Numbered from the stretch's first letter, positions 24,297-36,959 are shown. The stretch: 64,000 bases of DNA from Sisyra terminalis (GCA_958496175.1 OY292278.1:45818001-45882000); one strand, 5' to 3'. A program made the numbers and translations. The notes: generated by a model from the sequence alone, not told the origin.

Positions 24297-24309
24297 CAAA
24301 AAGTATTTA

Positions 24310-24687
24310 GTTTTTCTTTAGAAAAGTTTACCCCTCATAACAATTCATCATATTTTCCAATTATCAACCTCAAATTTTCGAGAAAAACATAACCATTATT
24401 TAACAAAGAGTTACACATATTTTCTTCTAAAATTATCAATGCAAGATCAATTTTTCGATGCAACAAAAACACCTGTTTTTGGGCGAAATTTGGAGATCTT
24501 CAATCTTGCATCTAGCCGTCGACTAATGATGTTCCCTGTGTCCCTATTTTACCTATTGTAGGCCGAGAAATTGGGCAAATTTTAGCAACCAAAGAATAAG
24601 TTTTTGTTAAATTACTTCAGTACTATGATTAAACACCCCCAAGTCATTTAATCACCATTTAATTAGGTTGCTACATTGTGAGAATAG
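24310..24687. other. unique AT-rich sequence
   Basis: Nothing recognised beyond low-complexity AT-rich DNA. Confidence 0.35.
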
Positions 24688-25540
24688 AAGAAGCATTTTT
24701 ATTCTCTACCTGCTTAAATCTGGACATTGAATGGTTTAAGGGGGTATTCTAGTCTAGAAATTCGAAAAAATCAAAAATTTTTTTTTTCATTTTTCAATAG
24801 TTTAGATATTCAAAAATGTCTCCCTACAAGGATTTTTTCAAATTCGAATTATTTTCGTAGTTATAGCCCATTTTAGTGATGTGGCAAGCACACCGGTTGA
24901 GCGTACGACTAAAACTTTAAACGCATTTTTCTCGAAACCACTTTTTTCGATACGGTTGTCCAGATATCTCAAGCTCTAACCAGCCGAATCACTTGAAATT
25001 TGGCATGAATATTCCTTAAATATCTGTTTATCTTTGGAACCAGCAAAAATAAAAATTTCTCATTTACATTATTTTTAAAAAAAATTGATAAAATTACAAA
25101 AGCAGTGAAAAAATCGACCTAGTTTTTGAGTAGCCGCCATTTTATGGACAAATTTTTTTGTTTTTGGATTCGCTGGTTCGGAAGATAGCTACATTCATAC
25201 AGATTAAGAATTCATCCTTCTTTTATTTTTCAGATGACTACAGGGGTTGAAATCATGACAACCAGGACACGGCCTTTTTTTTCCCTCTAGGATGCATAAC
25301 TCCACGATTTTTTTTTGTTTTTTTTTGAAATTTATTTTGTATATTCTTCAAGCATCAATAAACAAATGATAAACATTTGTGCAACTACACTAGACGGTAA
25401 AAATACAGGATGATGAAAAATTATTTTCAAAATATCCACCAATCTGGCTTCAAGCATAGAGAAAGTACCTACTTACTATTGGGGTACTATTAAACTATTC
25501 GATGTCCAGATTTAAGCAGGTAGAGAATAAAATTGGGGTA
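24688..25540. mobile_element. foldback-type element M
   Basis: TATTCTCTACCTGCTTAAAT plus CTGGACATTGAATGGTTTA at 24700-24738 is the near-perfect reverse complement of 25491-25530. The 0.75-kb interior is non-coding and holds a GGGGGTATTCTAGTCTAG phrase just inside the left arm and short homopolymer runs. Arms of about 45-55 bp suggest a non-autonomous DNA transposon, but target duplication and family were not identified. Confidence 0.55.
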
Positions 25541-25959
25541 CCTTCTTTTATATTACCTACCCTAAACCAATGAAACGTGTCATCACCTATTGACAAATAA
25601 AAGAATTTCCTCTTTGTTTCTTCTTCGTATGCCTTGTTAGTATCACCCAACGTTGGCAATCCTCAGACTAAAATATAGAGATTTTCCTGAAAAATTATGA
25701 AAAATTTTTAAACGTACTATTTTGCCATTGACTTTTGTAATCTCTTGCCGTTGGCTATACTATTTCATTCGAATTTTAAACTGCTAAAATTTCCTGGGTC
25801 AGAGACCAAAAATTGTTTTAACTATTGATATTTTTTCATCGTTAATCTCCGGATAACTCTCCTACAGGAAAACACACCGAAAAAGTTACAAGTATGGTTT
25901 AAAAATAAATGGAAGGAAGACCAATTTTATGGTCAAATCCTTAACCGAAAGACAATTGA

Positions 25960-26400
25960 AAAATTAGGACCACTTCAATGACCTCGGATATCTTATCAAC
26001 GAGAAGTGGGATTTGGGACAGAAAATACAATGCCGCATTGAGTAAACTAGAGGAATCTTTACAAAGATGAAAAAAATCTTTATGGATCAAACTTGATCCT
26101 GGAACTACGGCTGAAAATGGTCAAGTTCTATGCTCTTAATTTTCTTATACAGAATGGAAGGAAGAACTCTTATTCAAAGACAGGAAGATATATTGAATAG
26201 CTTGAAGAGATCACGAGAAATATGAAGAAGTATAAGAAAACTAAATAGTTAAAAAAAAAAACTTTATGACTTCAGTAAAGAAATGAAATTTTCTTTAGTT
26301 AGAAGAAAAACCACCTGTTCTAGTTCATCATTAAGGGTTGGATTGAAGGAAAAACAGCACAAGAAGGATTTTCCACGCTGCTGTATCAAAAAAAAAATGA
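25960..26400 (+). pseudogene. RTE-like LINE reverse transcriptase C-terminal remnant
   Basis: From about 25985 a frame reads YLINEKWDLGQKIQCRIE, stop, TRGIFTKMKKIFM, two stops, then LLIFLYRMEGRTLIQRQEDI. This corresponds to the region after the reverse transcriptase core of RTE/CR1-type LINEs (YLGSxINEKWDxxQEIxCRI ... LLYGxExWTL). A later IIKGWIEG-like segment near 26320 matches the usual IxGKIEG region in another frame. Several in-frame stops and frame shifts make this a dead fragment. The 5' part of the element and a poly(A) or microsatellite tail were not found. Confidence 0.7.
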
Positions 26401-26409
26401 TGTACACCA

Positions 26410-29400
26410 AACTGCAACGCTAAAAAGGCACAAAAAAAGAGATACAAATGGACACAATCTTTCCCATTAGTAAGTAGATAACGAAAGATCAAATTCTAAA
26501 AATATGGAAAATATAGAAGAAATAGAGCAAATTTTTTTCTAATAAAACCCCAAAAGGGTTGCTAATTGTGGTTGTATTGATATGGATAAGGAGGATTCTT
26601 TTTAAATAGAGTAAGCCCCAAATAATTTTGGGTAAAGAAGTTTACTTCTATTCCTCAAAAGGGCGTTAGATATTTCTGAATATTTTCCTCTTTCATAACT
26701 AAAAAGTTAAATATTTTTGTTGTTTTCTAATGATGAATACAATTGGCATATTTCTTTCAATCACTTATGAATCATTCTGTATATAACCACAACCATATCC
26801 GTAATGTCTGCGTTTGTAAAACTTGGCGTTTTTATTTTATTTCTTAGGAACACATGTCTGTTCGTTATTCCAATTTAATTCAATATAGACATTGAGGGTA
26901 TCAGCGAAAACAACCCCTTCAAGATTTATAACACACGAAATCATTAAACTAAATTCACTCGACTCGAAGAAACTACCCTCAAAGTCTCAACTATTAAGTT
27001 TGATTTCATTTTCACTTTCATAGTGTAAAAGCTTCGTTTTTTTTTTTGTTTCTTGAGGAAAATTTCAATGATTAAAAGCCAGAAAGCTCGGCGCGCTTTC
27101 TTGTTTGCGTTTGATCAAATAATTTCAGCGTTTCTATTCAAAAATATTTGTTGGAACGTTTATAAATAAAATATGAGACATTATTCATGTAAATGGCGGG
27201 TTTCAACTCTCTAATAAATGCCTCAAATATTTTCGCTTCAGTTGTTTGCTACTTTAGCGTAATAAATCCTTACTGGCTTAACGCTGCCTTTCAAAGGCAA
27301 ACATTCGTTGAGAAAGCAATAATATTTTATGAAATTCGTTTGAGATTTTTCGTAAAATTTTTCGTGATATATATCATTATTTTTTTTGAAAATGATTCAT
27401 CCATCGTTGAAAAACCAAATGGCTTTTTTCATGGAGTATTGATTACTTTTAAAGTACATACATTATTAGCTTTCAGGATGAAGTGTATGTTTTAAATTTA
27501 AAATATGAATAACAGTTAGCCCAGAGTATATGTAGTTTTGTGTCAAATGCCCTTTTTGCCAAGTATGCCACATATTAAATGGTTAAATACATTATATTCA
27601 TCTACTAAAGAATGCATTATTTTGGAATTTTGTGCTTACAATACCTCTGTTCCTAGTCAAATCTCAAACTCCAAATTTTCGATGCATAATACTATCATAC
27701 AGTACTATAATGGGGTAATATTTCAGATTTTTATCTGGTCCCCCACCAGAGATATTGAGCTCAAAAAATTGCAAATTTTGAAAATTTCGAAATTTTGTTA
27801 TTTTTTATTTTAAAAGGCTTATAGTCTCTGACTTCAAATTTTGTTTTTGAATACAACTAGTACCTAATTGTTAGTAAAAAAGTTTTAACGTGTAGACTCT
27901 TTCCCTTCCTTCACAATCTTTCCGTGAAAACTGGAGTTTTTACAAATGAGAGCTAAAAATTTAGGCTGAAATTTCACCCCTTAGAATTACATTTAGGTGA
28001 AAACGTCCTATTACAACCTTATAGCTTATATTTTCATGAACCCACTGCTTTTAGTTTCATTTTGATAGGACAAATAGGGCCTGAGATAATCAAGTTTCCG
28101 TAAACCCTTAAAAGTGCAAAAATTTCTGCACCTAGTAAAACTAACATGGCCACCATTGGAAAACTAAAGACAATAAAATTAAAATAATGATGAATTTGAA
28201 CTACCAACATGTTGGGGTGACAGCAAAAAAAAAAATCAGTATTAAAAACAATAGTCCAGCGACCAGTGCTGGACCGACTGAATTGGACTGACCCTTTTAA
28301 GTTGTAATCTTAGATTGATAACTGAGTTGTAAATCAGAATGGGAAAGAAAGTAAATTATTTGTCAATAATTTTCTGTTCATCTTCACTGATTTCCCATTA
28401 AAAAACGAACGTATGGCATTACGGTAAACGTTCCAAAAATTCATCTCTTAATTTTTTTTAATTATAATCATATTGGGTATCAAAAACATAGCCCTTTTAA
28501 TCCAATTTGTTGGCAGGAATCTGGCATGATCGAAAACACTTCCAGTGGTGTGGTCCTAAAGCTTTAAGACCTAATTCTATATTTTTGCGTTTAAAAAGTC
28601 CAAAAATGTACATTTAATAGACAAAAAACGTTTAAGCTTGCAATATATTCCACGAAAATATTTATGCAGCTTTAGTTGAGAATGTAAACGTTGGCATAAC
28701 CGAATTTGAGAATATTTTAATGATATAGTAAAGTTTTGCGCGATAAAAAAAAATAATTTTAATTGGAAAATTTAAACTAAGTTCATATGATTTTCTTATT
28801 CCATCGTCGATGATAGAATAGAATTTTTGGAATAGCAATTTTATGTCCTGACTAAAAGACTGGACGAAATTTTAGGAAAGTTAAAAAAATGATAATTTTT
28901 TGAGTAGATTCTTTAAATACATGTCTTAATACCACAATAGGTTTAATTTAATTAGGGGAGATTTCCTTGACAGAATTATAACTCTAATACGTTTTACTAA
29001 GATATTTTCGAACCAATAAATAAGGGAGATTTGAGAAGTAAACACAATTACCCGACAATATTAACACAAGACCATATTAAGAACAGGAAACTCAGAAAAT
29101 AAAATTGGAACAAAAATAATTAAAATGGACAGTGAATATTTGTCTTGTAGGATCGAAGTACTTGAATATATAATGAAAAAATGCTTTAATTAATATAGAT
29201 GCATCAAGAATTTCCATTGATGAAAATTGAATTGCATCTATCTTTTTGGTACAACAAGGCAATATTGCTAATGAATATATAGAAATCAATAATAGAAGAG
29301 GATTAATAATGCCAACGCATGCCGAATATTTTTAAACTTTTAAATTCAAAGCTTAATGTTCACTCTCTATTAAAGGATATGACTAAATATGTATTAAAAG

Positions 29401-29550
29401 ATATAGAGGATATCAACACATTGTTGATCTTATGATCTACTAAAGAACTTATGATCTAATTGTGGCATACCAATTTCTAATATATTTTTTCTAAAATCTT
29501 AAACATCATTTGTAATATATTGTTATCATATTTCAAGAAACTGGAGAAAT
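26410..29550. other. long stretch without recognised genes
   Basis: Only short frames (up to 100 codons at 27193-27495 and 91 at 27538-27813) occur, with no known domains. The part at 27830-28260 has phrases typical of diverged repeats but matches nothing else in the window. Confidence 0.4.
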
Positions 29551-29552
29551 TA

Positions 29553-30665
29553 TTTCAATGGAAAATTTCAATTATTGCAGTTAAGTAATATGAAATGTTA
29601 TCTTAACATGGGTAATGCATTTGTATAAAGTAGTGATTTTAATGAAAATTTTCTTGAATTAGTAAAAGAAAAAAAATGGTTTTTCTTACTTACAACTTTG
29701 AAAACATTGAAGTAAAGAGTTCAGCGACTTACCTGCAAAAAAAAAATAAAATAAATTAAATTCAATTCTAAAATTGGTAGAAAGCTAATAAATTTGGAGT
29801 TGGGGTAGGTTTTTGGTTTTGGGGTGATCAAATAAGATTAGGTAAAACAAAACAAATTCATCATAAGGTATGCTTTTTACCAAATTGTGCTTTTTGTTTC
29901 AACAAATTTTTCAACAAAATTTTTTTAAGCCCTCTAGAATTTTATTTCCATTTGTCTAAGTTACTATTATCAATGAATACTTTTTTTTGTGGACTATTAT
30001 GTAATTTGCACCAGTTCAGCCATAAATCGCTATATCATGGTGGTGATAGCAGGTAATTGATCTTTAGCGGCGTTTAAGTAGCTGGAGAAGTCGAACTTCA
30101 TTCCTCTGTCTTTTTATTTTTTTTTTATTTGCTGATTATTTTATCTCTTGTGGTCAAGCAACTGCTATTTCTTGGAGCTCTTAAGGAAGTTTCCGCTTCT
30201 GTCTTCTTTGATTTATAGTTTTCCCCAAGCCTAGTTCTACTGCACTAGGATAATTTTCCAGTCCGTCAAGGAAATTCCTGGTGAGTTGGATTAGAAAGAC
30301 TTTTATGTATGGGACATTAATTTCCTGATGAATTTGATTGTTTCTCATATACCATGGAGCTTTAGTAATGATTCTCAAGACTCAATTTTGGAACACCTGT
30401 AGGTCATTGGGATTTTTCTTTGAGAATGAAACCCAGATTGCGCAAGAGTATGGGAAAAGTGGTCTAATGACTGATTTGTATATCACCATTGAACATTCCA
30501 TACTAAGACGAGACCTTCTGTTGATAAGTGGGTATAGTTGGATGAGTCGAAGGTTGGCTTTTCTGATTTTACTTGAAATGTGGCTTTGCCAAGTTAATTT
30601 CGAGTCCAGAAGTAAGCCCAGATATTTAACAGTCGTTTTAAACTTAAGAATTAAAATCAATGTTT
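29553..30665 (-). pseudogene. Jockey-like LINE, 3' part of ORF2 and 3' UTR
   Basis: The minus-strand frame at 30660-30382 reads VKYLGLLLDSKLTWQSHI then SVIRPLFPYSCAIW. This is the segment directly after the reverse transcriptase core in Jockey-type elements. A second frame at 30378-30181 reads APWYMRNNQIHQEINVPYI and LTRNFLDGLENYPSA, the usual Jockey C-terminus. The two are joined only by a frame change, so the gene is broken. About 0.6 kb of non-coding 3' sequence follows to about 29553. The same 3' sequence is found at 61648 in the second copy. The 5' part (endonuclease and reverse transcriptase core) is missing. Confidence 0.8.
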
Positions 30666-30669
30666 GGAT

Positions 30670-31370
30670 AGTAAAATAAGAAAACTAGTCATTAAGTTGT
30701 GATCATCATTTATTATTACAAGTTGTATCACAAATAATGCATTAAGTGTATGCACAAGTAGGATTCTTAAATTTAAATATCGCTTGGTACACTTTTGGCT
30801 GGTAAGTATAGCAAGCAGAGTTAACTATAGTAAGTCTGGATCTTCTCAGTACGATTTAAGTAATTACTAAAGGTGAAATAGATTTTTTTTTTGATTTTCT
30901 ATAGATACCATACCTTGTCAAATGCGTGGCTTATATTGATAAAAAAGAATGGCAATTAAGAATGCAATGCTAACGATACATCGATTTTTCAAACATCAAA
31001 TTTTCATTTTTAAAAAAATCGATGTTTTTTTGAACATGGTTGCATCTCTAATGGCAATACTTATTTTGTTCAATAGCTTTACCTATTTGAACCACCGCAC
31101 TATGACAACGCTAAAGGGAAAAATCGGAAAATAACATAAAATAAAATTTATTGCTCTTATAATATATATAAAAATACTTTGCTTACATTTTGTTTTTAAT
31201 TTTAAGTATAATGTACCTTGCATAAACCATCCAAGCAGCGTCTGTAGATACTGATCTAGGATAAAGATTAGTTGACGATATTGTAGTTGAGGAAAAATAG
31301 ATGGCAATTCTTAAAAAAAACCGATTATTGTTTCTGCTTTCGGTTTTTTATAAGACCATATGTCTTATTC
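30670..31370. other. sequence between two LINE remnants
   Basis: AT-rich with no recognised coding on either strand. It may be LINE 3' UTR or host sequence. Confidence 0.35.
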
Positions 31371-31371
31371 T

Positions 31372-32740
31372 TTAATGTTTGTATTTTCTGTATTTTTGGA
31401 GTAGGTCATCGACGGTATAGTCACTGATGGTTTTAATTATTTGGCTAGGGCCATTTTTACAATTTGTGTAGAATTTCCGCGACAAAGCCAGGATATATAA
31501 GTCTAGCGGTAGTATCCTTAATTCCTCATAAATATCTTGTACCTTGTATTTGGCTGGGTAGTTTCCCAGCATTCTTAGTAATTTATTTTGGGCTCTTTAT
31601 ATGGTCAGATACTTAGTTTTGCTGACTGAACTCCAGACTAGACAAGCATATGTTAATACTGGCTGAGTACTGATTTATAAATTATTAATTTATTGCTGGT
31701 AGACATCCTTGATTGTCTTTTTAGCAATGGATATAAGATGTTAGTTTGGGCCATTAATTTGTTTTTAGATAGTTTGACATATTCAGCAAAGTTGAGTCTG
31801 GAATCCAGTTGCATCCCCAAGTATCTAACTGTTTTTTCCCATTCTAAGGTTTTATTTAAATAGGAACTAAGGTTCCATTTATTAATACCTTTTTATGCTT
31901 GTTGGGTCTTCTTCTAGTGAATAGGATAGCTTCAGTTTTGTTATCATTGACCTTTATTTTCCATTTTGTAAAAAAATATTATTCTTTTTAAGGCCTTGGT
32001 TATTCTGTTGGTCACTGTATCAGCTCTCCAGGAGGATGCAAAAATTGCTGTACCATCAGCATATAGGGAAAGAAAAGTTTCGGGTGTCCACGGGGTATCA
32101 TTTATATATAGTATAAATAGAATAGGTCCCATAATAGACTCTTGAGGGACTCCAGCCATAATTAATCTGTTATTTGACATTTCATTTTTGATTTGCACAC
32201 AAAATTGGCGCTCTTTAAGATAACTCCATATTATTATTTTAATGTATCTTGGAAATTTCATTTTAATTATCTTGTATATTAGCCCTTAATGCCATAGAGT
32301 ATCAAAATCCTTTTCTATGTCAATTAGAGCCATTCCCATGTGTTAATTACTGTTAAAGGCGTCAGTTATATGGTCGCATAGTCTGTAAAGTAGCATTGTT
32401 GTGGAATGCCTGGGTCTCAATCCAAACTGTTCGGGTATTAGTATTTTTTTTTTTTGTTAGAAAAATCGGATGAAGACTTGACTTTAAACCCAAATTAATG
32501 GTCATATGCATTTAATAAAGGTAACATATTTTTGCTAAGAGTAATATTTCAAACCATTTGGATATTATTGGCAGAAGACCGACCGATAGGTCGGTAGGGA
32601 AATATCTTATGGGGATCTTTTCCAGGTTTGGACACCATGATAATTTCTATTGCATTTCTTGTCCAATATTGCACTCTGAGAAAACTGGCAATTCCTTCGT
32701 TGAAAAGTCGAAATCTTATTTTAACATATTATTGACTCAT
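31372..32740 (-). pseudogene. Jockey-like LINE reverse transcriptase remnant
   Basis: Read on the minus strand from right to left. At about 32640-32560 it reads EIIMVSKPGKDPHKI and YRPIG, the RT motifs before the core. At about 32440-32290 it reads EQFGLRPRHSTTMLLYRLC and ALIDIEKDFDTLWH (domain A type). At 32261-31944 it reads MAGVPQESIMGPILFILYIND and LSLYADGTAIF, where the catalytic box is YADG instead of YADD. The thumb follows (VRYLGMQLDSRLN), and a C-terminal segment ends near 31372. Several stops and frame shifts, plus the loss of one catalytic Asp, show that it is inactive. It differs from the copy to its left. Confidence 0.82.
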
Positions 32741-32789
32741 TTGATTCTACAGAGTATTTTACTATCCTGGCTAGTTTTCAATTAATTTT

Positions 32790-33568
32790 TACAATTTTAT
32801 ATAAATCAATTTAACAAAAACTATCGAAACCAACCCGATTTTCGACACAGCTAAGTTTGATTCTCGAAAACCCCACATATATAATTAAAAATTAATTTAA
32901 TTGAAAAATAAACTGCCATGCTTCGTTGTAATGACCATTTCATTATCGTACAGTACGCTTGTACGTTCAAAGCAATTTAATTGAATTACATCAATAAATT
33001 AATCATTCTCCATAAATATATGGCAAATTGAATGTTTCTCTATGTCCGCTCCTTTGAGAATAAAACATTATAAATTTTGTAAAACCGGTCGTCGTGCAAA
33101 AAACCACGCCAAATTAATGTTCACTTGTCAGATTAAAAACGTATTCAACTTAATTGTTTGTAACAAAGCGGCATACTATAAAACAACATGAAAGGCCAAT
33201 TTGAGCGGACGTGAATGGCGGCGCGAGCGGCGAACGGCGAAACCCTCGTAGAATGTACGCAAAGTGGAAAATGAAAAATAAAAAAAAAACGATTTTTTTT
33301 CTGCCAACGTTTGTCAAACGAGAAAGAATCGACCGAGAAAAATTAGCCATTGTATGCGTCATAGTAAATCAAACCAAATGGTCGGATCGGTTAAAAATAT
33401 GCCCAAATCCACCATCTAATGCTTAACAATAACCACTGCAAAAACTAAGCACTTTTACAGTGATGATTTTAATTTATTAATGAAGAAGAATGTCATTGTG
33501 AGTTTTAGGCGATCTCAATTGTGTTTGCATATTAAAATTTAAAATTCTTTAGTTCAATTCATCCCAAA
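32790..33568. other. unique sequence
   Basis: No repeat match. A small GC-richer patch at 33190-33260 (GGCGGCGCGAGCGGCGAACG) has frames of about 70 codons on both strands without known motifs. Confidence 0.4.
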
Positions 33569-33802
33569 AGTATTTTAATATCAAATTGGATTTTTTCATT
33601 GACTTTTAACAGTTATACTGTTTACACAATACATAAAATATATTGTGGTCTTATGTAGTACCTTATGTGGTCTTATGTAGTCTTACAAAAGTTTCATCAA
33701 ACAAATGAATTACTGACGTATTGTCCTGATACATATTTCGATTGCCAAGCAATCTTCATAAGTTGGTCATCAAATAATTGGTATGTGAAGAAATGATCCA
33801 AT

Positions 33803-35062
33803 ACTACTTGATAACGACTGATGAAAATTGCTTGGCAGCTTTATACAAAAGACATAGGACGATAAGTATAGTGAATCGGCCCCAGAAGGATAATTGGTTC
33901 ATAACTTCAGGGTATGTTGGTACTATTTAAGATTTGTAAATTACGCAGGTTGCTCCATTAAAAAAAATGATATCATACGAAGAATTTTGAAATTGAATCA
34001 GTCTGAAGATATGTACGAATTTCTTCTGGATACGTCACGTAGCCACCATGAGGCCACCTGTGTATTTTATAAACCTTGGGTACTATTAAGATACATTGAT
34101 TCGGCAAGTTTCTGATCCCTATGTATTACCGTTTCTTCAAAAATCGAAAAAAGCTGGAAATCAGGAAAAAAAAATTCTCAAAAACTTGTGAATCGATTTA
34201 TTTGAATTTTGAATGTGTTATAAGGGCTGATGGTAGCTTCTAGAAAAAAAAAATTAAGAGCTTTATCGGCTTATAAGATCCTTGAAAAAAGAGAGCTTTT
34301 TATTTTAACTTTAATTTTTAACCATGATACAATTTTGGTACAATTACGAAACTATTTTTTTCGAATTCCCCATCCAATTTCCTTTAAAATTATGTGTTTT
34401 TTAAATTTAAAAAACGATACGCCATATTGAAAAAAATTAAAAACCGATTTTTTTACACACAAATCTATTAATATTAAAATCCATTTAATATTTTCTGTTA
34501 TTTGCACTTGTATATCAATTGAGTAAGCTCTGTTTCTGTCTATTATATTAATGGATTTTTGTGTAAAAAAAGTCAGTTTTTATTTTTTTTTCAATATGGC
34601 GTACCATTTTTTAAAATTTAAAAGACTCATAACTTTAAAAGAAATTGGATGGGGAATTCGAAAAAAATAGTTTCGTAACTGTTCCAAAATTGTATCATGG
34701 TTAAAATTTAAAATTAAAAGAAAAAGCTCTCTTTTTTCAAGGATCTTATAAGCCGATAAGACTCTTAATTTTTTTGCTAGAAGCTACCATTAGCCCCTAT
34801 AACATATCCAAAATTCAAACAAATAGATTTACAAGTTTCTGAGAATTTTTTTTTTTTGGATTTCCAGCTTTTTCGATCTTTGAAGAAACGGTAATACACA
34901 GGGATCTGAAACTTGCCGAATTAATGTATCATAATAGTACCAACATACCCTGAAGTTATGAACCAATTACCCTTCTGGGGCCAATTCACTATACTTATTG
35001 TTCTATGTCTTTTATACAAAGTTGTCAAGCAATATTCATCACTGGTTATTAAGTAGTATTGG
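33803..35062. repeat. giant palindrome K (arms over 500 bp)
   Basis: The left arm, from ATGATCCAATACTACTTGAT through GCTTTATACAAAAGACATAG and GTATAGTGAATCGGCCCCAG, is mirrored on the right by CTGGGGCCAATTCACTATAC, CTATGTCTTTTATACAAAG and AGTAGTATTGGATCACTT. The centre lies near 34500. The left arm is longer because a 151-bp MITE (L) interrupts it. The symmetry continues into the B modules on both sides. K is therefore either an insertion in the B loop or an inverted duplication of one arm. Non-coding. Confidence 0.8.
33928..34078. mobile_element. MITE L copy 1, MULE-like, 9-bp duplication
   Basis: The 151-bp insertion in the left arm of K is flanked by a perfect GGTACTATT duplication (33919-33927 and 34079-34087). 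The right arm of K lacks it, which acts as an empty site. The ends TAAGATTTGTAAATTACGCA and, as reverse complement, CAAGGTTTATAAAATACACA are related terminal repeats. The 9-bp size is typical of Mutator-like elements. No coding. Confidence 0.85.
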
Positions 35063-35259
35063 ATCACTTCATAACTGCTTTGTGATAAGTCACATACCAA
35101 TTATTTAATGACCAACTTATGAAGATTGGTTGGCAATCGAAATACGTATGAGGACAATACTTCAGTAATTCATTTGTTTGATGAATCTTTTATAAACTAT
35201 ATACCATAAATATGACCACAATAGATTTTACATAATGAATAAACAGTATTTCAACTTGT

Positions 35260-36730
35260 ATTTATAATTTATGCGACATGTAATCATTTTTTGATTTATC
35301 ATCATAATATTATATTATAACCAATAAAAATCATTTAAAATTCTCCCCCTAAAAACATTGAGAAAATAACTTGTACCGTTGAAAATTATTTCATCAAACT
35401 TTTCTTCGTATATCCTTTACTAAATTCCGTCATTATTACAACAAATAAATAACGTGAAGTTGGTACGGAAAACATTAAAAGTAACAATTACGTGACTTTT
35501 ATTTAAGTCCCTTTATAGCCAAAGACTTATTCCCTTGATACCATCTTTATATAATTTCAAAAGTATTCTCTCCAAATATGAACCAAATACACAATGTAGT
35601 TGTGCAGGGAACGCAAATGTATAGTCCCTTGACAAATGATGGAAGAGTTCTGAATTGTTATTATTATACAATCTTGGTCGGCTTTTGCATGTAAACGTGC
35701 ATATCTGATTTTGATCCCTTATCGTAACATTTTCTACTGACATTCCTGGCATGTTGAAGATGTGACAAATATGCACAAATCTTTATGATAAATTATAAAA
35801 TAAGCAAGTGATTCCCGTGTTTTCGCCTGCCTGGAAATTTAGTGGTTTAATTCAGCAATCATATCTACTTTAGGAAAGTCCAGAGATAAAAGGAAATGGA
35901 TTAATTGTTAATCATATATTTTAAAGTTTAACCAGCAAGGAATTCAATTTTCAACTCTAAATAACAAACTTTTAGGATATAGCACTTTGTTACGCCAATT
36001 TTGGTGTTTAAAACGACACAGCTCCTCAACCCTTAACTCATTCATCTAATATCTTCTTTTTCAGACAAATTTTAACCCCCAACTTTTGAATTTACCCCCC
36101 CCCCAATAAAAAAATATGAGTCAATAAATAGTTTTCTCTTTACAATTTGGGTTGTTTATATATTCAGTACAAGTTTAATCAAAACGTTTTCAATGAATTT
36201 TAAATAAAACTTTCAGATTTTTTAATTTAAATTTTCATTGATTTCCGTTGAATGGCCAAATTGTTCACAACAATCGTAAAACTATTCAATGGCGATGGAA
36301 AATTTTCATTTTCCACAATCAGTAAAGAGATGGGGAAGAATAAACTTCCACAAATATATTTTAATTAATTATTTTTCTATCTGAAAAGGGAAAAAATAAT
36401 AAAAATTAAAACAATGGTACACACGGATGCATGTTTAATGCATAAAACGATATTAAAATTTTGAAATTAAAATTTTCGATGTACAATATTTGTTTTTTAC
36501 CCCTATCCCATACTTGCTATTTGATAATAATTATAATAAAACCGTTTGAAAATATATAAAATAAATAATTAGCACGGATTTATGATACATGTTTTTTCAT
36601 GAGATTATTCACTTTATGATGCGAGAATTCTATTGTCAATATTCCAATTTGAATTGGGCTGAATTTAACTGAATTTAAATTGTGCTAGTTGTAAAATCCA
36701 GCCAAATTTAAATTATTATTTTAACATTGT
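35260..36730. other. unique AT-rich sequence
   Basis: No gene or repeat recognised. It includes a C run at about 36094-36103 and an 87-codon minus-strand frame (35513-35776) with no known motif. Confidence 0.4.
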
Positions 36731-36955
36731 GTTAAGGATGTTATGTAGGTATGTTAAAATGCTACTAGACAACTAAAAATTTAAGGGAATAGTCCTTATT
36801 CAATGCTAAAGAATTTGTGAAAATTTTAAAGAGATACACTAAGTCGTTAAAAAGTTATTGCAATTTCACAATACAATGCTTTCACATGTAATCTTAGGGA
36901 GATTCAGTGATCAAAATTTATTTTTATAGCCAAAAAAAATGCAACCAGGAATCCC
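36731..36955 (+). repeat. dispersed repeat N, copy 1
   Basis: About 225 bp align with 47098-47325: GGATGTTATGTAGGTATGTT, AAAATGCTAC, GTGAAAATTTTAAA, GTAATCTTAGGGAGATTC and AGCCAAAAAAAATGC. Neither copy has obvious terminal repeats or coding. Confidence 0.65.
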
Positions 36956-36959
36956 AGGA

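Larger units (their letters stand above)
33580..35244 (+). mobile_element. old family B element containing palindrome K
   Basis: The left tail is diverged (ATCAAATTGGATTTTTTC) and is followed by GTTATACTGTTTACACAATA, ATATTTCGATTGCCAAGCAA and further B modules. The right arm carries GGCAATCGAAATACGTATGA and a CATAAATATGACCACAATAG segment. The flanks AGTATTTTAA (33569-33578) and AGTATTTCAA (35245-35254) match at 9 of 10 bases. It is more diverged than the other B copies, so it is an older insertion. Confidence 0.7.

Noticed and set aside
30338..30679. 113-codon plus-strand frame
   Set aside because: Shadow of the minus-strand LINE reverse transcriptase remnant.
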